From Mesaphorura yosii (taxonomy: Eukaryota; Arthropoda; Collembola; Poduromorpha; Tullbergiidae), in the NCBI GenBank assembly GCA_009869945.1, contig WIXG01000062.1, forward strand, positions 1 to 64,000: 64,000 nucleotides of DNA, written 5' to 3'. The translations under genes and the position numbers were made by a program. The notes below the pieces were generated by a model, which was given only the letters and a program-made list of their open reading frames with translations, was not told the DNA's origin and searched no databases. Shown here piece after piece: positions 39,626-50,472 of this stretch. Numbering within the stretch: position 1 is the first letter of the stretch; the number at the start of each line of letters is the position of its first letter.

Positions 39626-41978
39626 TAAAGTAGGAGATTAGAAAATATGAATCGACTATTCGAGTTCGTGAGTTATTTAATCGTAAACACTATCAATCGT
39701 TTCGGCTTCGAAATATGAATCTATTTATCTCCACATGCGTATAGCTCTAATTATTTTTGCGTAGAATTTAAAATTATGCAAAGCACGTACTACCAGTAAT
39801 CGATGAAGCGTTATAGTTGTTAAGAATCGCTCTAAATAAAAGCACGTCTTAGACAAATTGATTGCTCAATCGTGAAATGAAGTCGAAATCGTGCCGCAAT
39901 TTGCTGCTTTTTCTCACGATTTCTGTGAAACTTTCAAAAACCTTTAATTTGTTTGACATTTAATCTGCATGTTGTACTGCCGCGATGCATTGCCCTACTT
40001 TTGTCATATCATAACACAAGCATTTTCACTTCAAGAACTATGAGTCAAATTCTTCTTTCCGTTTTGGTGCTATTGCTTGCACCATTCCACCTTAACTTTA
40101 GCAACGCGATCATGTGATATCTTCGTCACAGTCACAGATATCTGACTGCAAAAACTCTTAGGGCATTGGCGTACAAGCCGCAAAGCAACGTGAAGTCAGT
40201 CTCAACAATTTGTCAAGACTTTCACTCAATCAGTCTTACCTTCAATCCTAATCAACTTTGTGCATTCCTGGACGCTGCCGCCTCTTTCTGGATATTTTAG
40301 CCTCAACATAACATGATATCCGACAACGAACAATGCATTTCTACTCTGCATTCAATGCAGGTAATAAATATATATGTCCATCAACCTATTGTCATCGTGT
40401 TTCGAGTATCTTTCAAGATGCGAGCGAGAAACCGTCAAATGTCCGGGGATGAACCTTGGGCTGTTTGTTATTCTCGCTCGTGTAATTTCTTTTGTTGCGG
40501 TTGAGGACGAGCATGATTCCGAGTCGGCCGACTGACTGTGACGCAAACACGCAAAGATGTGTAAGTACACCAAGAAACCATGATCAAGTACACGACAGCA
40601 ACATGCACAGAACAAAAACCAAATGTAAACCCTAAAGAGCATGAAATCTTAACACCTGACTGTGTACTGTACTTGGTATTTGTTTTCATACAATGGCCCG
40701 TGCTTTGTCTGAAATAATTGCAGATTGCAATCTTCATTAACGCTAATTCCACGTACACCAACCTCCAACAAGGCAAGGTGGGTTGAACTGTGCTGCGCAA
40801 CTTGCAACAAAGTAAGAATTTCAAAACCAATTGCAGCAACTGCGGTGAGGTTTAAGTTACATTTCATTGTTTGCTACTGCCAGTGCTCGGCTGGCTGGGC
40901 TGTGTTATTTGGATGCATTGTTGTGTAACGAGTCGAGTTTGACTCTTGTGACAATGGGATTACGTCTCGTTCAGTGCTCGGTCAGTGCATTATTGGACAA
41001 TTGCATTGCGTAGCTCTAACGTTAAGTTCTCCCACATCCAACATCCCACTCCGTCGTAAATCGCAATCAGCTGCTTGCTTTCTTGTTGGACTGGCTTCAT
41101 TTGGACTCGAGCTGGGATCTGCATTTCTGATCTGATTTGCATTTGCTGCGACTCTGTGAGACCATTAATCTTATTGCAAACTTTTTTTTACTCAAACGGA
41201 CTTGATTGTGATATCTTGTTTAGCAAATTGTATACCGCGTATGCAATGTGAGTACAGTGCAGGCAGCAGGCCCAAGATTCAAAATTTCTGCACCGCAAAG
41301 AGATTCAGATACCAGGTTAAGGGGATTTGCATTTGCAATAACGGTAATGCGATAAAGCTGTAAAGTGCATACTACATCGAATCAAAACAACAGAGCTTGC
41401 CATGGTCGAGATAGAGAACGGGGAACTCGCTGCGCTGTGCAGCTCATATTTTTTATTTACATTTACGAGGAAGGAATCTGCTATTGGCTATTGTCTTTGT
41501 GGTTTGTTATCAACTGCGTGCATTTAATTAGTGCAAGTGTTCGAGGAGTGAAGCGAGGTTACGACATTCTTCAGCCACAGAAGGAGAAGAAAAGAATGTA
41601 CGTAACCGTAACCTAATTAACTTATTATCGCAGTATAATTTTACGTCGAGGACCTGCAAGATCAGAACCACGAGCTCCTGAATTCTTGATGGAATACCCT
41701 TCTTAACGATTCGAAAAAGTAACTGGGAATTGTAATGAGTTGACGCGTTGATGGTGTTCACATTCATCTCATCGACTCATGTCTCCGTGCATCTGAATCC
41801 GATGGAATTAGAAGTCAAGTTGAAGCGAGGTAAATATCAATTAGCTCCACTTCCGTTAATCCGTTGATTCGCTGGATTATCTGTAAAAATCGGCATTAAC
41901 CGACGTCCTTTTGTAATTCAGCTTTCTTGGAGAATGAGTACGTCGTGAGACTCTAGCATTCAATCCGGCTCCAGCAAA
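39626..41978. other. Intergenic region between HECT ligase and kelch gene
   Basis: This 2.35-kb gap is the largest in the window. ORFs near 40313-40870 and 41365-41616 lack domains and overlap in several frames. It probably holds regulatory DNA and untranslated exons of the kelch gene. Confidence 0.35.
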
Positions 41979-44559
41979 ATGCTTGCGAACGGCTCCGCGA
42001 TGCAGAGCCCCAGCGATATCGAAGATATAAACAGTACGTCAAATGGACCATCATCGGTCGCATCTTCCACCGATGATAATCATACCCTGCAGTTTGAATC
42101 TCCAACACATACTTCGGCGATTCTAAATGGATTAAACTCACTCCGAAATAAGAAACTTCTAGTTGATATCACACTAGTTGCTGGCGGTCAAATGTTTGAG
42201 GTAAAGTTAATAGCAGTACAAGGCGCATCTGAACATAATCTTGACAGGCTTGTTTGCGTGGCTCCATCAGGCACATCGTGTTGTTCTCTCGTCATGTTCT
42301 GACTACTTCCGTGCCATGTTCACAACCGAGGTAAAAGAAAGCAAGGAGAAAGTTGTTACACTGGAAGGTGTCAGTGGTAAGAACAAGGACATTTGTATTT
42401 CCTAAAATTCTAAGATGTGAGATGATCAGGAAACTTTATGCTTTGCCATTTCAGCGATGGGAATGCATTTCTTGCTTGATTATGCATACACATCACGAGT
42501 TGTCTTAAACTTAGCCAATATACAAGACATTCTTTCAGCGGCCAGTCACGTTCAACTGCTAACCGTCGTGGAAGCCTGTTCAAATTATCTCCAAGTAAGC
42601 TCAGTACTTGGCAAATGACGGCCGCTTCAGTAGTTCAGTCCAAATTGGGACCTCATCACTTGACATTATTTTTGTATTTATCTTGCAGAGTCAATTAGAT
42701 TTAGACAATTGTGTTGACATTGTCACACTGGCAGAAACATACTCACTGCATCAACTCAAAAAGAGAGTCTACAAATTCATGTCTGGTCACTTGATGGAAT
42801 TCTCTCAAACTCCTGACTTCCAAAGACTATCAACCTCGCAAATGGACTATTTATTGGACTGTGATTACCCCGTCGATTGTCCTGAATCTGACGTCCTGCA
42901 AATCGTGTTAAACTGGATTGCGTTTGACGAGAGTCGAATTTCACTGTCACCACTTTTACTCAGCAAAGTGCACTATGACGTACGCAATCTTTTTAAAGAA
43001 GGTCGAAGCCTTTGTAATCATGTGGTATATATTTGGAAAATTTCAGAAGATCTCTCATGATGTGTTGAAGTTGGTTTGGAATCACTCCATTCTTCCCTGC
43101 ATTGCTTCTCAATGTCATGATCTTTACGACATGATTGTCAGCAAAATGTTCCCTCCGGATCCGCTGTCTGAAGTTAAGACACTTGCCGCAAATCTAGTCA
43201 ACTCAAGGGGAATGGAGTTGGCCATTCTTAAAGTCGGGTGAGTGACTATTGCCGCCTTCCGCCATAATTTGACTTATTTCTCGGGACTAGACTAATATTT
43301 TTTGTTGTTTCATATGCAGAGGATTTGGAATGACCGGCGTCACTAATGAAGTCACTTATTACTTGCCAAGTGTTGGTCGATGGAAGCGATTGACCACAAT
43401 CCCACACGTTGAACAATGCAATTTTGGCATTGCTGTGCTACACAATCAACTTTACGTGGTCGGCGGCTGCTTTAACCAGTACCTGCAGGTTCGACAACGC
43501 ATTTCTTGAACTATTTACTATCTTAGTCCCTCTGCATGAAAGTAACAATCGTTCACTTGATTTGCCCAGGAAAATATTCATCCCTTCGGCTTCTGCTTTG
43601 ATCCGCGTTGGAACAAATGGTCAACCATTGCGCCAATGTTAACAGAACGGTGCAGGTTCACATTGAATGTTGTCGACGATAAATTGTATGCGATTGGCGG
43701 TGCGAGTGAAAATGTCGAAGACTTGCCGAATACGGAAGAGATTTGTCCCTGTGAAAGCTACGACCCTGAAACAGTAAGCCATCCATTTCATTAACTCGGG
43801 GAGTGACCTCATAAGTTCACCAATTTTCGTGCCATTTTAGGATACTTGGAGAAATATAGCTCCATTGTCCGTTGCGAGAACACAACATGCTGGAGCATCC
43901 TGGAATAATTTGCTATTTATCAGTGGTAGGTTGAGCACGAGTGATTCCATAAGCTGATCGCGTTCGGGGAGAATCAAGGTCATAGCGCAATCATATTTTG
44001 ACCAGGTGGCTTGGAGCAAGACGTTGTGAGCAGTTCCTTACTTTGCTACAACGTATCGAGAAATGAATGGGAATTGAAGGCTGCAATGTTAAGCGGGCGC
44101 GCTGATCATTCCATGGTCATGTACAAAGACAAACTGTTGGTGATCGGTGGATGGTACGAGGACGAAGCAACAGGAAGTCGGCTTCTGGTCCCAACAATAG
44201 ATGAATACGACATACACAAGAATACTTGGAGAAATCTCACCGAAATTCCGACTCCAAGATTTCATTCAGGCATTTGCATCGTCCGTGATAAGCTGCTGAT
44301 CATTGGGGGCTTTCATAGCGAAGCAACGTTCGACAGGACAACAGGTGAGTGAAGAGTGAGCAGTCTAGCTGCTTAAGTGCTTCCAATCTAATAATTTCGT
44401 TTTCTGTCTTCTGTGTCAGGTGTCATAGAATGCTATGATTTGACCGAGACAAAATGGTCCAGCGCTGAACGATACCCGGAGGACATTTGGGAACACTGCT
44501 GCACCACGCTTTATCTTCCTAAAAGTAGAGAAGACATGGACGTTGTTCCTGACAAGTGA
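41979..44559 (+). CDS. BTB-BACK-kelch protein (KLHL family)
   Basis: KLHL proteins are usually substrate adaptors for Cullin-3 ubiquitin ligases. After an acidic/Ser N-terminus, the BTB domain reads [20 protein letters not shown] then [17 protein letters not shown] (exon from 42271 after skipping GTAAAG at 42200) and [19 protein letters not shown]. The BACK domain follows ([34 protein letters not shown]). Kelch repeats run from about 43320 to 44510, with the double-glycine signature repeated ([50 protein letters not shown]). It ends DMDVVPDK. The best-matching subtype (KLHL26- or KLHL15-like) could not be settled by eye. AATAAA at 44694. Confidence 0.92.
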
Positions 44560-44949
44560 TACGCAAACTAACTCACTCACCACACGAGAATTAAAATTTA
44601 GTTACGTTCTAAGGCAAAAACATGCTTGTCTAATGTGCATTAATGTCGAATGCAGTCTAATTTAATATCGCAAGGCTTAAAATATGAAAAAGTAATAAAT
44701 GAAATGACGTTCCTCCTCATTCTTAACTTTGTATTCGTGTTGCTAAATTCGTTTAATACTCAATAAACGAGAAAAGAATTTCGGATTCTGCAAGAAGCGA
44801 CAGTTTATTTCATCAAGGGCTAAGCTATTTTCTATATCATCTTAGTACAAGTACAAGGTAGAACGTAACACTAAAGAGAGGATTAACGACACTTCGCTTT
44901 AATTAAGTATGAAAAACACTTGTCAGAAACATCAAAATCAACCACGGCT
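44560..44949. other. Convergent 3' region of kelch gene and RNase H-like gene
   Basis: It contains the kelch polyadenylation signal (44694-44699). An in-frame minus-strand extension down to 44883 would be coding only if the 83-nt intron at 45052-45134 were retained. Confidence 0.35.
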
Positions 44950-46800
44950 TCAGATTGCGATAAATTTTTGAATGGTATCTTCGCACTGGATGCTGGAATT
45001 CTTCGCGATCTGAAGTTCCTTGAATCTTGTGTCTCGTAAATCACCCAAGGTCTGAGAAGGAAGGAGAAGTACTCAGTTAATTGTGCATGCAAAGCCAAGC
45101 TTGAACAGTCACACGTCATTTGGATCTTACTTACCCATTCGACTTTGACACCGTCAAGCGCTGCACACAGTCTTCGTATTTCGTTGACGTGCTTAACGTC
45201 AATCCAAGTTTCAGGCGTCCAACCCTCGGCTTCCGTTGAATTCACGCCCTTCTTCCATTTCGCCACATTGTCCGTTAAGTACGTGGATTCTGTAACAATT
45301 GTCACTGCGTTCGCTCGAACTAAACGCAAAAATCGTTCACACAGGGGACATTAGGTTCAGAACCATTTCGCAGGCTTGACGAGTTTTACTCTTACAACTT
45401 ACCAGTGTGCTTAGCCAAAAGAATTGCACGCTCCGCAGCAAGCAACTCTGCAGCAACAGGCGTCTGAGGATAGTCTGTTTTAAGACGGCCAGCGCAGTTT
45501 CTAACAAAGAGAGAAGATAAAGGCCAAGATGACTTTACTAAACCTTCAAATGGTAAAAATGCGTTTCGAGTTGCAACTTACAAATGATTTCCCTTCTTGA
45601 AACAGACTCCAAAACTGGCAACGGACGTGAACATGCCTCTTGTACATTTTGGTATGCAATGTCCAAATATTGATACTTGAAGAGAGCCACCAATGTAGTA
45701 AAAATTATCACGAACTTCAGGAACGGGAATAGGTTTATTTGACAAATGACGTCGAAGAAAAAGCTTAATGGCCATTGCAAGCTTCTCGTCCTCCTGTGGT
45801 GAGTCACATTCTGTCGGATTCTTGTACACAGTGTCACCTTCGCCGTTGCTTGCTTCTCCTTTCTGAGCATCTTCAACACCAGAACATATGCCGTCTTCAG
45901 TTTCAGACGAAATGGCGGAAATGGAGTCATCACTACTCTGAAGTTGTACTGGCGACTCTTCTGTTGGACCATGCTGATGAACGCAAACATCTTCTCTACA
46001 TGTTCCATTTGACTGTAAACTTAAATCCTTCATTTTGTGCTCATTCGAAGATGTGGCCCACTCGTAAGACTGTTGCCGTTGTCGCCGCCATATTTCCTCT
46101 GTAGGTACTTCATTTAAGTACTTTCGTAAAGGCGAGCGATGATTTGAAACATCTTGTGACACTGGATTGTTCTGCTGGGAATTCCGTGAAATGCATCCAC
46201 CATTCTCATTGCGCAAATGCCAATCTGGCACATGTAAGTCAGACTGAAATTCATGAAGTTGGTTTGCATTTCGTTGAACAGCATATTCCAAAGGAGTGTT
46301 GGGACGAAGTACATCTTGTCTCCAAACAGGAATAGGTGCATGTTCATAGTTGATTTCATTGCAGTCACGGCGAATGAATTCAGGTCGGGGATACGGAGCA
46401 AATCTTGGTGGCGGTCTAAAATTGACTGGACCACAAAATCTTCCACCACGGCGATTAAACTCATGCCGTGGTCCTGAGTTAAATGGCACAAAGCGTATAG
46501 GTTCCCTGCGTTCACATTGAAAGTCATTCATAAGTTATCAGGCTGACGTTCGCCCACTTGTTATCGAGAATCTTAACGATGTTACCTTTCCCACGGACAA
46601 AATGGCGGAGGTGGGTGTGGCTGCATACCATTCATAGCCTGATCCATATGAATTCTGGGTCCAAAGTCAACGTTTGGGTTGGGATGACGAAACCTGCCAT
46701 ATCCCAGACGTGAGTAATCAAACCGAGGCATCTCCTGAGGATCCCGTGGAATCATGGAGGCAGCACCAGCGTGAGGACCCCAGTCTCCAAAATGTTGCAT
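44950..46800 (-). CDS. Protein with C-terminal, apparently degenerate RNase H1-like domain
   Basis: Five exons (46586-46800, 45582-46505, 45403-45500, 45135-45319, 44950-45051) give 1524 nt, 507 aa. The first two thirds are low-complexity (Arg/Pro/Phe/Asn-rich then acidic/Ser). From about residue 339 an RNase H1-type fold can be followed: FYYIGGS where RNase H1 has YTDGS, VASFGVCF, NCAGRL, PVAAELLAAERAILLAK, then VTIVTESTYLTDNVAKW, GWTPETW, VNEIRRLCAALDGVKVEW. The glutamate of RAEL-type motifs is kept (E398). The first catalytic Asp is replaced (YIGG) and the second is Glu (VTES, E423). The final motif with the last Asp is not recognisable. Enzymatic activity is therefore doubtful. A role in RNA or RNA:DNA hybrid binding is inference. 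Confidence 0.7.
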
Positions 46801-47799
46801 GTTTAGATAGTTGTTGGCAGCAGTTAGCGGTCTTAGCCCTCTTAGACCTAGATCAATATTGAGATGTAATTGACTGATGGCGCTTCACAATTTCAAAATC
46901 CAACTTGAAGGATTAGGCAAGGCGGAGCCCTTCCGCAATTCCGCATCACAAAAGTTACCTGGTGCAATTCCACAAAAGCAGCCCTTACTCATTACAATGC
47001 AATGCACGGAAGCTTTCGCCTTCACCGAAGAATGTTGAGTTGTTTTTGTCTGCATGATTGCTGTGATAGCAATGATACACAAAATGCAAATTGCTGAGAT
47101 TATGAAGTCAAATGCCGCAAAATCAAGACTGCAATTAAAATTTCTAATCAAGCTCGATCGGCTCGATGGAGAAAGTTACAACCGTATTTCGTCATGAAAA
47201 CCAAATTTAGAACTGAAAAACATGAAGAAAAACGACGAGCATCAAGAATTGAGACGTCTGGCACAAGCCAGACGGCTCGAATACGGTAGACTGGTTTGAA
47301 GTATTATGAAAATGTGTATTTGTGTAATCCCGGGGATGATGAATCATGACACTCGTGAGGGCATAAGAGCAATGAACCAAACGTGCACTTGCACAATGAA
47401 CCTTTATAATTCTGAGCTGGATTCGTTGTCTGGGTCAATAGTCAAGTCAAGGGTCAAGAGCAAATGCGGTCGCAATCACGCGTGGATTTGCAGTATTTTG
47501 GCGACAGAGTTGCTCAAGATTCATTGTAAGGTCATTGTCCGATTGCTCTCATGTTCCTGATCTCTTCACGAATTCACCTGAGGACACCATGCATATAAAG
47601 AACACCGATATATTCTCAATGGAACAAAAACCAAAGACTTATACGGAGTTCGTGCTATGGTGGACCCGTGGACCAAGTCATATTGGACGAATTCGACTGC
47701 GGCTTCGACATTCACACACCATTTTCGATGGCTTTTCGAGATAGTAAAGCTTGACAGCGGCATGGTGTGCTTGTGTAGTAAAGGTTCAATTCGAATAGT
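46801..47799. other. Region without a supported gene
   Basis: Several overlapping ORFs of 60-90 codons occur on both strands without domains. A minus ORF at 46885-47151 has one hydrophobic segment but no other support. A perfect hairpin (CGTCTGGC-ACAA-GCCAGACG) lies at 47255-47274. Confidence 0.35.
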
Positions 47800-48771
47800 T
47801 TATTCGTGCAAGTTCCCAAAGAAGCATAACATGGAGAAGAAGCATTAGAGACGAAAAGGTTCATTGTCATGCGAAATAATTCCTTACCCCTGAATGCCCC
47901 GAGTCTCATTGTGGTGCTATTTCTCGGAATCATCATAGCCGGCTCGCCTTCATCCATCCCGTCGTCATTATCAATGTCAAGGGATTTGCGATACACTGCT
48001 CCGTTTATACAAATCTCATCCGGAAGCTGGCCATTCTCCTTCGCCTAGCAAAGTGCACAAGTGTGAATTTCGGGTATGCAATTTTGTATCAGCAGTGAAT
48101 TGACAATTGGGGCATTGACAATTGCGAATTACCATTTGCGGTGTCCCCAGCATGACGTACTCGTCACAGACAACGCTGCTGTATTTCTTGCCTACTTTTC
48201 TTCTTCTAGCTTGTGTCACTTTGAAAGAAACTACATTTTCGCTGTTGGGCAGGGTCACGCCGGACTCCATTCCCTCCGTATTTAACAATGGTCTTGGACC
48301 GCATTCAGACGTTTGCTGGCTTCTAGTTAGCATTACTGGAGCCCCTTTGCAGTCTCTCCCTACAATGGTAACTCATCGGGCAAGAGGAGTGCTATTCCTT
48401 AGAGGTTCAAACTGCATGGTCGCTGTAACGTTATTGATATCATGCAAAGCCTTTCTCGCCCTTTGTTTCAAAAGTTTCAATCTAAGATCCAGCCCATCCT
48501 GTAAAATTAAGCCCAAAGCCCTTTTCAGTTACCATTACCTATTCAATCACAGCAGCACATCCCATAACCGATTACTATTTACAAGAGTCTGGAATCTGCT
48601 CGAGTCCATCTCCGCATCGGTGTCAGCGCCCGTAGTTGTAGCCTTAAATCTGCAACTTCGCTGGAGTCTTAACTTCGTCATCGTTATCACTAGCAATAAT
48701 GACTGTTCTACCAGGAGTATTGCTGCCCGACGGTTGTACGCCCTTGACCCAAACGTACTTGGAGTGGTTCA
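47800..48771 (-). CDS. Unrecognised multi-exon gene (tentative model)
   Basis: Several minus-strand segments look like real exons bounded by GT-AG. About 48361-48499 encodes DGLDLRLKLLKQRARKALHD and continues to NSTPLAR. About 48154-48355 encodes GRDCKGAPVMLTRSQQTSEC, then TLPNSENVVSFKVTQARRRK, and ends LGTPQM before GTAATT. About 47899-48043 encodes AKENGQLPDEICINGAVYRK and DIDNDDGMDEGEP. An N-terminal candidate begins MNHSKYVWVKGVQPSG at 48771, but its link to the next exon was not resolved. AATAAA on the minus strand near 47797 would end the transcript. The protein would be basic with an acidic stretch. I could not assign a family. Confidence 0.4.
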
Positions 48772-48784
48772 TGATTCTTAAATG

Positions 48785-49374
48785 ATTCTTGGAGTAGTTC
48801 AATTAGTCAACAGTATAAAATAAATTCCTGTCGTCAAATTATGAATTAGGATATGCCAACGGGTATGTGCATGTCAATACGAAAAAAAGACGAAATCTGT
48901 CAGTACACCATGTGTCACGCCGTCGTCACTCAAAACGTATGAATAACAACTGCCAATAATCGTACAATCGTCCTTCCATCGTTCCGTCTCAGTCCGTGGA
49001 TTCATGATTCGGAGTCAAGCAGAATTGACCCAATTCGCAAAATTGTCAGAGTCGCCATACCGTTCATTCTGCTTACTCACACAGCAAATACCAGAAAAGC
49101 TCTGGTAAGGGGAAAAAAGAAGGGTTTCCACTTTGCATGCGATCTGCCACCGCGGTAGCTTCGTCATGATCTTGGTCTTCGGTTTTCGGTCTGAGTCAGT
49201 GATTGCTTGATAAACTGATGAACTATGAAAGTGGAATCATCAGCTGTAGCCTTTCTCCCTCTTGTACATTCTGGAGCTGAGGTTCAATGACACGTGAAAA
49301 ATGAAATGAATCGTTTGACACTGCTCACTGGCTAATTGGCTCAAGACCTGAACTTTCTGAATTCGCCAAAATAG
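48785..49374. other. Upstream region of the H15-domain gene
   Basis: No coding region was recognised. A CCAAT pentamer (as ATTGG) occurs at 49335-49339, 36 bp upstream of the TATA box of the next gene. Confidence 0.35.
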
Positions 49375-49386
49375 TATAAATACGGG
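49375..49386 (+). promoter_or_regulatory. TATA box of H15-domain gene
   Basis: TATAAATACGGG lies 106 bp upstream of the ATG and is identical over 12 bases to the element of the H2B variant at 9890. Confidence 0.7.
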
Positions 49387-49480
49387 TTCTCTATTCCTTT
49401 CCGAACTCTTTGCCAATCCTCATCATTCCAATCTTGGACCCTGAGTGGAAAACAACGTCTATCTCTCGCTTTCTTGCAAA

Positions 49481-50356
49481 ATGGCGAACCCTGCTCGACG
49501 ACCGCCGGTATCCTTAATTACCGGAGGATACCCAAGCGGAGCAGGTTTGGGTGGGCCAGCCAATCCAGTTGGGACCATAGTTCAACTTGCCTCACGCAGT
49601 CTCCTGAGATGCAAGACGACTGAAGAACAGCCGCAGCCTCAGTTCGTGGACCTGGTGGAAAATGACACTTCAAGCTCTTCATCTTCATCGGAGGCAACCA
49701 CACAAGAAATGCGTGGACTGAGTCAGACTGCGGTCGTCGTGAAAGCTCTTTTTAGCATCAACAATCCAGATGGGTCCACTGCAATGGAAATCAAAAACTT
49801 CATCCAAAGCAATTATGGAACGGAAATCCCCATCAATACGCTTCGAAGAATTTTAGGGAAAGGATTGGGCAGAGAATTTGATGTAGCTGTAACTGGGCGG
49901 GGCTTGGCGCACAAATACCTGCTGGTACACGGCATCGGCCATAGATCTACTGCAGCACAAGCTCCCTCTTCCCAGAATAGAGTATCAACGCAGTCAACGT
50001 CAACAACACAAGTAGCAGGAAGAGAAGCAGTCCCTCCGCTGCTCCATCGAAGAGATCGATCTCGGTCTCCGCTGAGATCGCCTGCGCCTGTGTACAGTGG
50101 TCCCTCGCGAAGGAACGCTCGAGAAGAAGGTGCCGCAACGAGCTCTTCCACTAATTCCACACCCGTGCGGCCCAACGCTGAAGAAAGGCATGCAGCCATG
50201 ATGCAAGACTTACAGAACGTCAATTCAGCATTACGAGAACAACTTTCGCTCAAGGAAAGACAAATAGAAACACTAGAACAAAAGATGCAAGAGTTGAACG
50301 AGAAGCTCCGCATTCGAAATCAATTTATCGCGGAAACGGTGGCCACCTCAACATAG
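49481..50356 (+). CDS. Linker-histone-like (H15) protein with coiled coil
   Basis: Intronless, 291 aa. Residues about 80-150 fit an H1/H5 winged helix: SQTAVVVKALFSI, GSTAMEIKNFIQSNY, INTLRRILGKGLG, then a glycine-containing wing before HKYLL. The arrangement matches H15 (compare [20 protein letters not shown] in the H1 at 986). Unlike H1 it lacks a Lys/Ala/Pro tail. Instead it has FVDLVENDTSSSSSSSE (55-71), which resembles a SUMO-interacting motif with its acidic/Ser flank, an Arg/Ser stretch (DRSRSPLRSP) and a C-terminal coiled coil (about 235-285, e.g. LKERQIETLEQKMQELNEKL). A perfect histone stem-loop and purine element follow the stop by 26 nt. It is probably chromatin-associated and made in S phase. 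The SUMO and chromatin roles are inferences. Confidence 0.8.
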   Translation: MANPARRPPVSLITGGYPSGAGLGGPANPVGTIVQLASRSLLRCKTTEEQPQPQFVDLVENDTSSSSSSSEATTQEMRGLSQTAVVVKALFSINNPDGSTAMEIKNFIQSNYGTEIPINTLRRILGKGLGREFDVAVTGRGLAHKYLLVHGIGHRSTAAQAPSSQNRVSTQSTSTTQVAGREAVPPLLHRRDRSRSPLRSPAPVYSGPSRRNAREEGAATSSSTNSTPVRPNAEERHAAMMQDLQNVNSALREQLSLKERQIETLEQKMQELNEKLRIRNQFIAETVATST

Positions 50357-50382
50357 ACGATCTACACTTCCATTAATCCAAC

Positions 50383-50398
50383 GGCCCTTTTAAGGGCC
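50383..50398 (+). promoter_or_regulatory. Histone mRNA 3' stem-loop of H15-domain gene
   Basis: GGCCCTTTTAAGGGCC is identical to the H1 and H2B-variant stem-loops, followed by ACCAAATATTCCAAAGAGCA with the cleavage region and downstream element (about 50409-50418). Confidence 0.92.
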
Positions 50399-50472
50399 AC
50401 CAAATATTCCAAAGAGCACATAAAAATGCTGTTATTCAGTTATGATTTAATAAATAACAAATTATCCTACCA

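Noticed and set aside
40313-40870. Several overlapping ORFs in both strands
   Set aside because: Mutually overlapping, without domains or splice-consistent boundaries.
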